A stretch of DNA of 34,132 nucleotides from a bacterium (GCA_030149525.1 JASBRJ010000087.1:1-34132); one strand, 5' to 3'; numbered from the stretch's first letter, positions 1 to 6,441 are shown. A program made the numbers and translations. Notes: generated by a model from the letters alone, not told the origin.

Positions 1-1490
1 TGCCTATCATCAGTGTTTATGAAAGCAAGGATGAGCCGGTCCGACAGGTCACCCGTAATGGAGAAGAACTCACCTGCACGCCGGGCGACGGTATCTCAAA
101 AAATTCCGACTTTCTTAACGGAAAGAGTGTGGTGCAAGCCAAGGAAGCTATCATTGCCCATCTGGAAGAGAAAGGGAGCGGGTCGGCCAAGGTCAACTTC
201 CGGCTCCGTGACTGGATCTTCAGCCGGCAGAGATATTGGGGCGAGCCTTTCCCCATTCTCCTGGGTGAAGATGGTTCTCTCAAGGCGGTCGACAACGAAG
301 ATTTGCCCGTGACTCTTCCGGATCTGCCCGACTTTCAACCCACCGGTCGCCCGGAGCCACTCTTGGCCAAGGCCACCGAATGGATGAAGGTGACCGACAG
401 CGACGGGCGTGAATGGACCCGCGAGACCAACACGATGCCCAACTGGGCCGGTTCTTGTTGGTATTATCTGCGCTATCTCGACCCTAAGAACGATGTGGAA
501 GCCTGGTCCAAGGAGAAGGAACAGTATTGGATGCCCGTGGACCTTTATATCGGAGGAAAAGAGCACGCCGTGCTTCACCTGCTCTACGCTCGCTTCTGGC
601 ACAAAGTCCTTTTCGACCGCGGTTACGTTTCCACCGCAGAGCCTTTCAAGAAGCTCTTTCACCAGGGTCTTATTACCGCGTTTTCCTATGAGGACCCGGA
701 GACCAAGTTCCTGGTTCCCATGGACGAGGTGGAGGAATATGAGGAGGGCAAGTATCGGCACATAAAGACTCATAAGGAGCTGCGCCAAACCACAGCTAAG
801 ATGAGTAAGTCGCTCAAGAACGTTGTCAACCCCGACGACGTGATCGAAGAGCACGGTGCCGACGCTCTTCGGTTATACGAGATGTTTATGGGTCCTTTGG
901 AGGCCTCCAAGCCCTGGAACACTCGCGCCGTAGATGGTGTGACTCGCTTTTTGAATCGAAGTTATCGCCTCTATGTGGAAGGCGAGGGTCTTCGAAGCAA
1001 TTTGTCCGACAAGGATGCGTCTAACGACAAGGACTTGGAGAAGGCTCTTCATCGTTGTATTAAAAAAGTGACGGAAGACCTGGAAAGCATGTCTTTCAAC
1101 ACGGCCATTGCCGCCATGATGATCTTCGTCAATGAAGGGACCTCCAACGTAGACAAGCTCTCTCATAGCCAGCTTTCTCGCTACGCCCAAATCTTGTCGG
1201 TTTTCGCGCCTCACCTGGGTGAGGAGTTATGGTCGATGTTGGGTTACGAAGGTTCTGTCTCCAAAACGGAGTGGCCGACCTACGATGAGCAAATGTGTAA
1301 GCAAGACGAGTTGGTCTATCCCATTCAAATCAACGGAAAAGTCCGTGTAAGAATGAATCTTGATGCCGAGGCCTCCCGAGAGATAGTCGAGGAGAAGGCT
1401 CGCGAAGCTGCCTCGAAATACCTCGAGGGCAAGACCGTCAAGAAGGTCATTGTAGTGCCCAAGCGTCTGGTAAATTTTGTAGTAGGTTAG
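1..1490 (+). CDS. leuS: Leucine--tRNA ligase, C-terminal part (5' truncated by window edge)
   Basis: Class I aminoacyl-tRNA synthetase that charges tRNA-Leu with leucine in the cytoplasm. The reading frame is open from base 3 to the stop at 1490 and has no start inside the window, so the N-terminal HIGH-motif half lies upstream. Visible parts are the end of the CP1 editing insert, the core segment RDWIFSRQRYWGEPFP, the zinc-free leucine-specific stretch, the KMSKS loop (798-812, followed by LKNVVNPDDVIEEHGAD, which is diagnostic for LeuRS), the anticodon-binding helical bundle and the small C-terminal domain ending KRLVNFVVG. The next gene, cysS, begins 8 bases after the stop, so the two are very probably co-transcribed. 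Identification is secure; only the 5' truncation limits it. Confidence 0.97.
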   Translation, partial: PIISVYESKDEPVRQVTRNGEELTCTPGDGISKNSDFLNGKSVVQAKEAIIAHLEEKGSGSAKVNFRLRDWIFSRQRYWGEPFPILLGEDGSLKAVDNEDLPVTLPDLPDFQPTGRPEPLLAKATEWMKVTDSDGREWTRETNTMPNWAGSCWYYLRYLDPKNDVEAWSKEKEQYWMPVDLYIGGKEHAVLHLLYARFWHKVLFDRGYVSTAEPFKKLFHQGLITAFSYEDPETKFLVPMDEVEEYEEGKYRHIKTHKELRQTTAKMSKSLKNVVNPDDVIEEHGADALRLYEMFMGPLEASKPWNTRAVDGVTRFLNRSYRLYVEGEGLRSNLSDKDASNDKDLEKALHRCIKKVTEDLESMSFNTAIAAMMIFVNEGTSNVDKLSHSQLSRYAQILSVFAPHLGEELWSMLGYEGSVSKTEWPTYDEQMCKQDELVYPIQINGKVRVRMNLDAEASREIVEEKAREAASKYLEGKTVKKVIVVPKRLVNFVVG

Positions 1491-1498
1491 GGAGACAC

Positions 1499-2947
1499 AT
1501 GGCTTTAGAATTATTTAACGCCAGGACCCGCGAGCGGGAAGCCTTCGAAACTATCGAGCCGGGCAAAGTCAAGATGTATTGCTGTGGCCCTACAATTCAT
1601 GACTATGCTCACATCGGAAACTTTCGCACCTTCGTTTTCTGCGATCTCATGAGGCGGTACTTGAAGTATTCCGGCTACCAGGTCTACCAGGTGACCAATC
1701 TCACCGATGTGGAAGATAAGATCATCGCCAAAAGCCAGGCCGAAGGTAAGGACTTTAAGGTCTTCACCAAAGAGTATGCCGACAAGTTCTTTGAGGATCT
1801 GCAGACCCTCAACATAGAGAATTCCGAGGTTCATCCTCGTGCCACCGACCCGGACGTCATGGATAAAATGGCCGAAATGATTGTCGACCTGATGGAGAAA
1901 GGTCATGCCTACAAAGCCGATGACGGGTCGATCTATTTTTCCATCAAGACATGGGAAGACTACGGCAAGTTCGCTCGCATTGAGGTAGAAGATCTCCGCA
2001 AGGGAGAACGGGTGAAAGATGATGAGTACGAAAAGGGGAGCGCTTGCGACTTCGCTCTTTGGAAAGCGTGGACGCCCGCCGACGGGCCCGTCTTTTGGGA
2101 ATATCCGGAACTGGGCAAAGGTCGACCGGGCTGGCACTTAGAGTGTTCGGCTATGGGATTACTCTACTTGGGTGAGACCTTCGACCTTCATCTGGGCGGC
2201 ATCGATCTGCTCTTCCCTCACCATCAGAATGAGATCGCTCAGAGTGAGTGCTGCACCGGGAAGCGGTTTGTGAACTATTGGGTTCACTCTCAGCACCTCC
2301 AGGTAGAGGGGGAGAAAATGAGTAAGTCGCTGGGGAATTTTTACACCCTGCGCGACATGCTCGATCCAGAGAAGAACGCTTCCGGTAAGGCTTGGGACCC
2401 AATGGCTATTCGCCTTGCTTTGCTCAAGGTTCACCACGGGGCGCGCCTGAACTTCACTTTCGACGATCTTCACAGCTCGGCTCAAAACCTTGAGAGGCTT
2501 CACGGGTTCATCAAGCGCTGTCGGGAGATTGCAGGCGATTGTAAAGCGCCTGAGGCCAAACATCCCCTGGTGGTGAAGGCTCGACAGGACTTCAATAAAG
2601 CCATGGATGCCGATCTCAATATCAGCCTGGCACTTGCTGCCGTTTTCACCCTGGTAACAGAGGCCAACAAGCGTTTCGATGCTTCAGAAAACGACAGCAA
2701 AGAGTTGGCCTACTGGTGTCTAGAGGTGATGACGAGTTGGGAAACCGTACTGGGACTAAGACTGTTCGAGGAGAAAGATGAACTCGAACTCACGGAAGAG
2801 GAACAACAATGGCTGGAAGCTCGAAGCGCGGCCCGAAGCGCAAAGGAGTGGGCGGAGGCGGATCGTCTAAGAGATCTCCTTCTGGATCGCGGAATAACCG
2901 TCATAGACACGCCGGACGGTCAAAAGTGGGAGAAAAAGGGCCCGTAG
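1499..2947 (+). CDS. cysS: Cysteine--tRNA ligase
   Basis: Charges tRNA-Cys with cysteine; 482 residues, close to the usual bacterial length of about 460-480. The zinc/active-site signature CCGPTIHDYAHIGN sits near residues 28-41 (Cys29 equivalent of the CGPTVYD motif), the second zinc ligands lie in WHLECSAMG and in the FPHHQNEIAQSEC segment, and the KMSKS loop is KMSKSLGNF near residue 275. The ATG is preceded by a purine-rich AGGGAG ribosome site at about 5 bases. It follows leuS by 8 bases. Its 3' end overlaps the next reading frame (rlmB) by up to 139 bases. CysS next to rlmB and a SigH-like gene is the Bacillota-type gene order. Confidence 0.97.
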   Translation: MALELFNARTREREAFETIEPGKVKMYCCGPTIHDYAHIGNFRTFVFCDLMRRYLKYSGYQVYQVTNLTDVEDKIIAKSQAEGKDFKVFTKEYADKFFEDLQTLNIENSEVHPRATDPDVMDKMAEMIVDLMEKGHAYKADDGSIYFSIKTWEDYGKFARIEVEDLRKGERVKDDEYEKGSACDFALWKAWTPADGPVFWEYPELGKGRPGWHLECSAMGLLYLGETFDLHLGGIDLLFPHHQNEIAQSECCTGKRFVNYWVHSQHLQVEGEKMSKSLGNFYTLRDMLDPEKNASGKAWDPMAIRLALLKVHHGARLNFTFDDLHSSAQNLERLHGFIKRCREIAGDCKAPEAKHPLVVKARQDFNKAMDADLNISLALAAVFTLVTEANKRFDASENDSKELAYWCLEVMTSWETVLGLRLFEEKDELELTEEEQQWLEARSAARSAKEWAEADRLRDLLLDRGITVIDTPDGQKWEKKGP

Positions 2948-3672
2948 TTTTTGGCCGGCACCCGGTGATGGAGGCTCTGAAGGCAGAGGCTCCCATTCAG
3001 CGGATAAGCGTTGCTCGGGATGCGTCGGGCTTGCCCAAGGAACTCTTTGAGACCGCAAAGGAGATGGAGATTCCGGTCACGCGCACCGATAAAGACCGGT
3101 TGGACTTTCTCAGCGGCGGCGGCAATCACCAGGGGGTTGTGGCTCAGATAGGGGAGAGGTCTTTTACACCCTTTGAGTCCTGGTTGAAGAAGCTTCAGTC
3201 GGAGCAAGCGGATCTTGTTCTGGCTCTCGATCAAGTTCAGGATCCACAAAACCTGGGGGCTTTGCTGAGGTCGGCCGAGGGAGCCGGTTGCAAGTTTGTG
3301 CTCGTGTCTACGGCGAAGTCTTGTGGTCTTACGGCTGCCGTCTCCAAAGCCTCAGCCGGCGCAGACCAGCATTTGGTCCTGGGGCGGACGGCCAAAATGG
3401 GAGTTGCTCTCGAAAAATTGCGCGAGGCCGGATTTCAAGTCATTGCAACGACTCCGGCCGCTCCCGACCCCTATTTTAAGATAGATCTTTCTCGGCCTTC
3501 GGTTTTATTGTTGGGAGGAGAGGGTAGAGGTCTACCACCGCACCTAAAACGGGTGGCAACACATGTTGTAAACCTCCCGATGTTGGGTAAGGTACAGTCC
3601 TTGAACGTAGCGAGTTCTGGGGCGATTCTGCTGTATGAATCGGTTCGTCAAAGAATTGAACAAAATTTATAG
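2809..3672 (+). CDS. rlmB: 23S rRNA 2'-O-methyltransferase of the SpoU/TrmH family, RlmB-like
   Basis: SPOUT-class methyltransferase expected to 2'-O-methylate a guanosine of 23S rRNA using S-adenosylmethionine. The substrate-binding domain starts at VVFGRHPVMEALKAE and the three SPOUT motifs are seen in order: DQVQDPQNLGALLRSAEGAG, GGEGRGLPPHLKR and VNLPMLGKVQSLNVASSGA, the last two forming the trefoil-knot cofactor site. The ATG at 2809 has a good GGAAGAGG site upstream and gives a 287-residue protein with a 45-residue Ser/Gly/Arg/Lys-rich leader; such basic disordered leaders also occur in actinobacterial RlmB. That start overlaps cysS by 139 bases. A GTG at 2926 would shorten the overlap to 22 bases and still keep the whole folded domain, but lacks a clear ribosome site. 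Confidence 0.9.
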   Translation: MAGSSKRGPKRKGVGGGGSSKRSPSGSRNNRHRHAGRSKVGEKGPVVFGRHPVMEALKAEAPIQRISVARDASGLPKELFETAKEMEIPVTRTDKDRLDFLSGGGNHQGVVAQIGERSFTPFESWLKKLQSEQADLVLALDQVQDPQNLGALLRSAEGAGCKFVLVSTAKSCGLTAAVSKASAGADQHLVLGRTAKMGVALEKLREAGFQVIATTPAAPDPYFKIDLSRPSVLLLGGEGRGLPPHLKRVATHVVNLPMLGKVQSLNVASSGAILLYESVRQRIEQNL

Positions 3673-3680
3673 CAGGAAAG

Positions 3681-3709
3681 TTTACTTTAATGAAGACGCA
3701 TGATATGAT
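3681..3709 (+). promoter_or_regulatory. Candidate promoter after rlmB (TTTACT - 17 - TATGAT)
   Basis: TTTACT at 3681-3686 and TATGAT at 3704-3709 are 17 bases apart, matching the sigma-70 consensus at 4/6 and 5/6. A transcript from here would begin near 3716 and run into the hairpin plus T-tract at 3724-3765, so it could be a very short RNA or an attenuated leader of sigH. Inference from spacing and consensus only. Confidence 0.4.
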
Positions 3710-3723
3710 CACCAGAGATGAAT

Positions 3724-3765
3724 CCCTGGGCGTCTGCATAAAATAGCTAAGAACCAGGGTTTTTT
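3724..3765 (+). terminator. Terminator-like hairpin between rlmB and sigH
   Basis: CCCTGG (3724-3729) pairs with CCAGGG (3754-3759), directly followed by six T (3760-3765). The 24-base loop is large, which weakens the call. AGACGC (3694-3699) and GCGTCT (3730-3735) form a second perfect 6-base inverted repeat interlaced with the first, so in a transcript coming from rlmB the two helices would form a pseudoknot or compete. Confidence 0.4.
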
Positions 3766-3802
3766 ACTGCCCACATAACCTGGCTTGTCCAATAGAGTTC
3801 TA

Positions 3803-3831
3803 TTGACAAACAGTAATCCCCTTTTTAAGAT
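3803..3831 (+). promoter_or_regulatory. Sigma-70-type promoter of sigH
   Basis: TTGACA (3803-3808, perfect) and TAAGAT (3826-3831, 4/6) are separated by 17 bases. Predicted transcription start is near 3838, giving a leader of about 40 bases with a ribosome site CGGAGGA at 3862-3868. Confidence 0.65.
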
Positions 3832-3876
3832 TGGGGGTCGCCCACCAGGTCAAAAGCTGAACGGAGGACGCGTTTT

Positions 3877-4521
3877 TTGCTGAAGCTACAACAAAGTTCC
3901 TATATGGCGAACTTACAGAACGAACCTGATGAAGAGATCGTCAAGTTGGCCAAGAACGGGGACGAGTTTGCGACTGAATACCTGATAAGTAAGTACAAGA
4001 ACTTTGTCAGGGTCAAAGCAAAGTCTTATTTCCTAGTCGGTGCCGACAGAGAAGACATTATTCAAGAAGGTATGATCGGACTTTACAAGAGTATTCGAGA
4101 CTACCGGGCTGACAAATTGTCCTCTTTCCGTGCTTTCGCCGAGCTGTGTATCACTCGCCAGATCATTACGGCTATCAAGACAGCCACCCGTCAAAAGCAC
4201 ATCCCTTTGAACTCGTACATCTCGCTAAACAAGCCGATTTACGATGAAGATTCCGACAGAACCATGTTAGACATTCTGTCCGGCACCAAAGTGACTGACC
4301 CGGAAGAGGTTTTCATCTCTCACGAGCTGAGTGATGACCTGCGGGAAAAGATTCAACAAAATCTGAGTGAGCTTGAGTCCCAAGTCTTACACTCTTACCT
4401 CGAAGGTAAGAGCTATCAAGAGATGGCTAAAGAACTCAACCGTCACGTGAAGTCTATCGATAACGCTCTTCAACGTGTGAAGAGAAAGATCGAAAAGACT
4501 TTGGGAGAAAAAAGGCATTAG
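3877..4521 (+). CDS. sigH: RNA polymerase sigma factor of the SigH (sigma-30) type
   Basis: Alternative sigma-70 family factor, 214 residues. In Bacillus SigH directs transition-state and early sporulation genes; its role here is unknown. From memory of the Bacillus protein, the region 2 stretch (residues 37-110: ISKYKNFVRVKAKSYF, GADREDIIQEGMIGLYKSIRD, AFAELCITRQIITAIKTATR) is almost the same, as are LNSYISLNKPIYDEDSDRT and the region 4 helix-turn-helix SYQEMAKELNRHVKSIDNALQ (about 180-201). The TTG at 3877 is preferred because a CGGAGGA ribosome site lies about 9 bases upstream; an ATG at 3904 has none. The stop is only 34 bases before tRNA-Thr with no terminator or promoter between them, so mRNA and tRNA probably share a transcript. 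Confidence 0.93.
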   Translation: MLKLQQSSYMANLQNEPDEEIVKLAKNGDEFATEYLISKYKNFVRVKAKSYFLVGADREDIIQEGMIGLYKSIRDYRADKLSSFRAFAELCITRQIITAIKTATRQKHIPLNSYISLNKPIYDEDSDRTMLDILSGTKVTDPEEVFISHELSDDLREKIQQNLSELESQVLHSYLEGKSYQEMAKELNRHVKSIDNALQRVKRKIEKTLGEKRH

Positions 4522-4555
4522 ACCCTAGGACTGGGAATGACCGTTTCCAGGCCAA

Positions 4556-4631
4556 GCCTCAGTAGCTCAATTGGTAGAGCACTCGCCTTGTAAGCGAAAG
4601 GTTGCCGGTTCGAGTCCGGCCCGAGGCTCCA
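4556..4631 (+). tRNA. tRNA-Thr (anticodon TGT)
   Basis: 76 bases with encoded CCA. Acceptor GCCTCAG pairs with CCGAGGC (one A-C mismatch), D arm GCTC/GAGC, anticodon loop CTTGTAA giving TGT, T arm GCCGG-TTCGAGT-CCGGC, discriminator T. Probably co-transcribed with sigH and ended by the hairpin at 4637-4660. Its 3' half is duplicated twice just downstream. Confidence 0.95.
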
Positions 4632-4636
4632 CAAAG

Positions 4637-4668
4637 AAAGACCGCTCCACAGCGGTCTTTTTTTATTT
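4637..4668 (+). terminator. Rho-independent terminator after tRNA-Thr(TGT)
   Basis: Perfect 10-base stem AAAGACCGCT (4637-4646) / AGCGGTCTTT (4651-4660), loop CCAC, followed by a T-rich tail TTTTATTT. Confidence 0.92.
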
Positions 4669-4698
4669 CTCTGGAACAGCTATTCGTGAGCTGGTTGT

Positions 4699-4784
4699 CG
4701 CCTTGTAAGCAGAAAGGTTGCCGGTGGCCTCGTCGCAAGCTCCTCGGAGCACCTTCGGCTTGCGAGTCCGGCCCGAGGCTCCAC
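4699..4784 (+). pseudogene. Truncated tRNA-Thr copy B with insertion in the T arm
   Basis: Contains the anticodon loop CTTGTAA (anticodon TGT), variable loop, T-stem strands and GGCCCGAGGCTCCA 3' end, but no acceptor 5' strand or D arm. The T arm is split after CCGGT by about 38 extra bases. A degenerate copy of the terminator follows it. Confidence 0.75.
4727..4758 (+). repeat. 32-base hairpin-forming insert, copy 1
   Basis: Starts GCCTCGTCGCAAGCTCC and ends with CACCTTCGG. With the next bases it folds into TCGCAAGC / GCTTGCGA (perfect 8-base stem), with an inner CTCC/GGAG pairing. A copy with 31 of 32 identical bases lies at 4899-4930. It resembles a mobile palindromic repeat; no other copy is seen in the window. 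Confidence 0.7.
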
Positions 4785-4789
4785 AAAAG

Positions 4790-4817
4790 AAGACCGCCCA
4801 CCAGCGGTCTTTTTTTA
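4790..4817 (+). terminator. Second copy of the tRNA terminator
   Basis: AAGACCGC (4790-4797) / GCGGTCTT (4804-4811) with loop CCACCA and a run of eight T (4810-4817). Duplicate of the terminator at 4637; it still looks functional although it follows a dead tRNA copy. Confidence 0.75.
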
Positions 4818-4898
4818 TTTCTCTGGAACAGCTATTCGTGAGCTGGTTGTCGCCTTGTAAGCAGAAAGGTTGTCGGTGTACCCGTGAAGGGCATAATA

Positions 4899-4930
4899 GC
4901 CTCGTCGCAAGCTCCTCGGAGCACCTCCGG
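4899..4930 (+). repeat. 32-base hairpin-forming insert, copy 2
   Basis: Differs from 4727-4758 at one base (CCTCCGG instead of CCTTCGG). Here the flank that completes the 8-base stem is missing, so only the inner CTCC/GGAG pairing remains. It lies in tRNA-derived copy C. Confidence 0.7.
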
Positions 4931-4957
4931 TCAGAGGCTCCAGGAAAGGAGATTTTC

Positions 4958-5035
4958 ATGAAACGTGATGGGACTCTGATGATGGTTTCTAAGTGGCTCA
5001 AAATTGGTCGATCTTTTTCTGTTCTGATGGGTTGA
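4958..5035 (+). CDS. Possible 25-residue small protein
   Basis: Reading frame beginning MKRDGTLMMVSKWLKIG and ending SVLMG, preceded by a strong AAGGAGA ribosome site (4946-4952) at 5 bases. The peptide is cationic and could form an amphipathic helix. It lies just after the decayed tRNA copies and its stop overlaps the -35 box of the tRNA-Gly promoter. No homologue recognised. Short frames with good ribosome sites also arise by chance, so this is tentative. Confidence 0.3.
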   Translation: MKRDGTLMMVSKWLKIGRSFSVLMG

Positions 5036-5060
5036 CATTCCTCTCAGGGCTGGCTATACT
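5032..5060 (+). promoter_or_regulatory. Strong promoter of the tRNA-Gly/tRNA-Thr unit
   Basis: Perfect -35 TTGACA (5032-5037), 17-base spacer, -10 TATACT (5055-5060, 5/6). The transcript would begin near 5067 with a hairpin TGCACCG (5066-5072) / CGGTGCA (5081-5087) before tRNA-Gly, probably removed during 5' processing. Confidence 0.85.
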
Positions 5061-5096
5061 CCGGTTGCACCGGTTGGAAACGGTGCACTTTATTTT

Positions 5097-5172
5097 GCGG
5101 AGATAGCTCAGTTGGTAGAGCACTAGCCTTCCAAGCTGGATGTCGCGAGTTCGAGCCTCGTTCTCCGCTCCA
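5097..5172 (+). tRNA. tRNA-Gly (anticodon TCC)
   Basis: 76 bases, CCA encoded. Acceptor GCGGAGA/TCTCCGC, D arm GCTC/GAGC, anticodon stem CTAGC/GCTGG with loop CTTCCAA (TCC), T arm GCGAG-TTCGAGC-CTCGT. Confidence 0.95.
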
Positions 5173-5175
5173 AAT

Positions 5176-5251
<76 letters not shown>

Positions 5252-5253
5252 AT

Positions 5254-5284
5254 TTACGGCCCGCGAAAGCGGGTCGTAATTATT
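5254..5284 (+). terminator. Terminator of the tRNA-Gly/tRNA-Thr unit
   Basis: 11-base stem TTACGGCCCGC (5254-5264) / GCGGGTCGTAA (5269-5279), GAAA tetraloop, followed by a short TTATT. The T-tract is weak, so some read-through into secE-nusG is possible. Confidence 0.7.
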
Positions 5285-5402
5285 AGGGCCACACCTGTGT
5301 TTGGAGCCTCTAGCCCGTTTGGGATCCTGATTCTTCGGGTAGAGTGCAAAGAGATCGGCGCCCGTTATGCCGTTCGAGAGAATATTCAGGGAGACCCGAA
5401 GG

Positions 5403-5729
5403 ATGACGGCTCAAAACACAATGTCTAAAGACAAAAGCGAGAAAAACGCCAAAGCGCGCCGCGCTAAGAAGAAAGACTCTCCAAGTGAGTCGAAGGGATC
5501 CGGTTCTGTGCGAGCCGAGCGAGGCGGAGCTACCGTATCCGGTCCCAAGGGCAGTATTCCCGAGCGCATTGTTAAGTTTTGGAAAGGCGTTGTCGCCGAA
5601 ACTAAGCGCGTCTCCTGGCCCTCCAAACCCGAACTAGTTGCCGGTACCATCACCACGGTCTTTATCTTGATGATCTTCGCAGGATGGCTCGGAGGGCTCG
5701 ACCTCCTCCTGAGACGACTCCTCGGGTAA
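5403..5729 (+). CDS. secE: Preprotein translocase subunit SecE
   Basis: Essential small membrane subunit that clamps SecY in the Sec translocon. 108 residues: a long Lys/Ser/Arg-rich cytoplasmic N-terminus, then the amphipathic signature IVKFWKGVVAETKRVSWPSK and a single transmembrane helix near the C-terminus (AGTITTVFILMIFAGW). The ATG at 5403 is chosen because AGGGAG (5388-5393) lies 9 bases upstream; ATG codons at 5367 and 5421 in the same frame have poorer sites. nusG follows after 26 bases, the universal secE-nusG pairing. The rpmG gene that usually precedes secE in this gene order is not present. 5285-5402 shows no convincing promoter. Confidence 0.93.
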   Translation: MTAQNTMSKDKSEKNAKARRAKKKDSPSESKGSGSVRAERGGATVSGPKGSIPERIVKFWKGVVAETKRVSWPSKPELVAGTITTVFILMIFAGWLGGLDLLLRRLLG

Positions 5730-5755
5730 TAGTGCATGAGAGTTCGGAGAAAGTA

Positions 5756-6400
5756 ATGTCTGTGCAAAACGAAAACGAAGTTGAAAACACTGAGGCCGGT
5801 GACGCCACCGAAGGTCCCGCCACCGAAGCGGCGACCCAGGAAATGGCTGCCGCTGCCGAGGTGGAGAAAGACCCACGCACCGCTTGGTACGTTATCCATA
5901 CCTATTCAGGTTATGAAAATAAGGTGCGCGACGATATTCTTCGCCGCGTAAAGTCCATGAACATGGTCGACAAAATCTTCCAGGTTCTGGTGCCTACCGA
6001 AGAAGAGTTAGAGTTTAAAGACGGTAAGAAGAAAACCGTCCAGCGTCGCGTCTACCCCGGTTACGTTTTCGTTGAGATGATTATGACCGACGACTCCTGG
6101 TACGTTGTTCGAAACACCCGCGGTGTCACCGGCTTCGTATCTCCTGGCCAAAAGCCCGTACCCCTCCCTCCGGATGAGGTGAAGCGGATTAAGCAAATCA
6201 TGGGTATGGAAGCGCCGACACGAGTCAAGCTCCATCTGGAGATCGGCCAGCAAATTCGCGTTACCCACGGACCGTTCCAAGACTTCCACGGTGTGGTTGA
6301 CGAGGTGACTCCGGATAAAGAAAAGGTCCGAGTGCTTATCAGTATTTTCGGACGGGAAACTCCGGTTGAACTCGACTTCGGTCAAGTAGAAAAACTTTAA
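5756..6400 (+). CDS. nusG: Transcription termination/antitermination protein NusG
   Basis: Binds RNA polymerase clamp and modulates pausing, Rho action and coupling to translation. 214 residues: an acidic Ala/Glu-rich extension of about 40 residues, the NGN domain (TAWYVIHTYSGYENKVRDDI through VPTEEELEFKDGKKKTVQRRVYPGYVFVEM and NTRGVTGFVSPG), and a C-terminal KOW domain (VTHGPFQDFHGVVDEVTPDK). The ATG at 5756 has GGAGA 5 bases upstream; an in-frame ATG at 5684 lies within secE and would add a low-complexity piece, so it is not preferred. rplK follows after 73 bases. Confidence 0.95.
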   Translation: MSVQNENEVENTEAGDATEGPATEAATQEMAAAAEVEKDPRTAWYVIHTYSGYENKVRDDILRRVKSMNMVDKIFQVLVPTEEELEFKDGKKKTVQRRVYPGYVFVEMIMTDDSWYVVRNTRGVTGFVSPGQKPVPLPPDEVKRIKQIMGMEAPTRVKLHLEIGQQIRVTHGPFQDFHGVVDEVTPDKEKVRVLISIFGRETPVELDFGQVEKL

Positions 6401-6406
6401 AAAACC

Positions 6407-6441
6407 AAAAGAGAGGGCCTGATGCAAAGGGCGCTCTTTTT
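6407..6441 (+). terminator. Weak hairpin with T-tract between nusG and rplK (possible attenuator)
   Basis: AAAAGAG (6407-6413) pairs with CTCTTTT (6434-6440) around an imperfect GC-rich top, followed by T and G. Partial termination here would set rplK-rplA below or apart from secE-nusG. No separate promoter is evident in the gap. Confidence 0.4.

Larger units (their letters stand above)
4584..4941 (+). repeat. Three tandem, decaying copies of the tRNA-Thr 3' half with its terminator
   Basis: Copy A starts at 4584 inside the real tRNA-Thr, copy B at 4699, copy C at 4851; each opens with CGCCTTGTAAGC. A and B share the anticodon region, variable loop, T-stem, acceptor 3' strand with CCA, the terminator and the roughly 50 bases after it (TTTCTCTGGAACAGCTATTC and onward). 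Copy C keeps the anticodon part, then diverges and ends with AGAGGCTCCA near 4941. B and C lack a 5' half (no D arm) and carry an inserted hairpin in the T arm, so neither can be a functional tRNA. This stretch, together with the short reading frame at 4958, fills the otherwise gene-free 4632-5031 interval. Confidence 0.85.

Noticed and set aside
96-854. Long minus-strand frame opposite leuS
   Set aside because: Shadow of the leuS coding strand; no ribosome site and no recognisable protein.
4699-4784. A second functional tRNA-Thr
   Set aside because: No acceptor 5' strand or D arm, and the T arm is interrupted by an insert.
4584-4941. CRISPR array
   Set aside because: Repeats are long, few, unequal and clearly derived from the tRNA and its terminator; no regular spacer pattern anywhere in the window.
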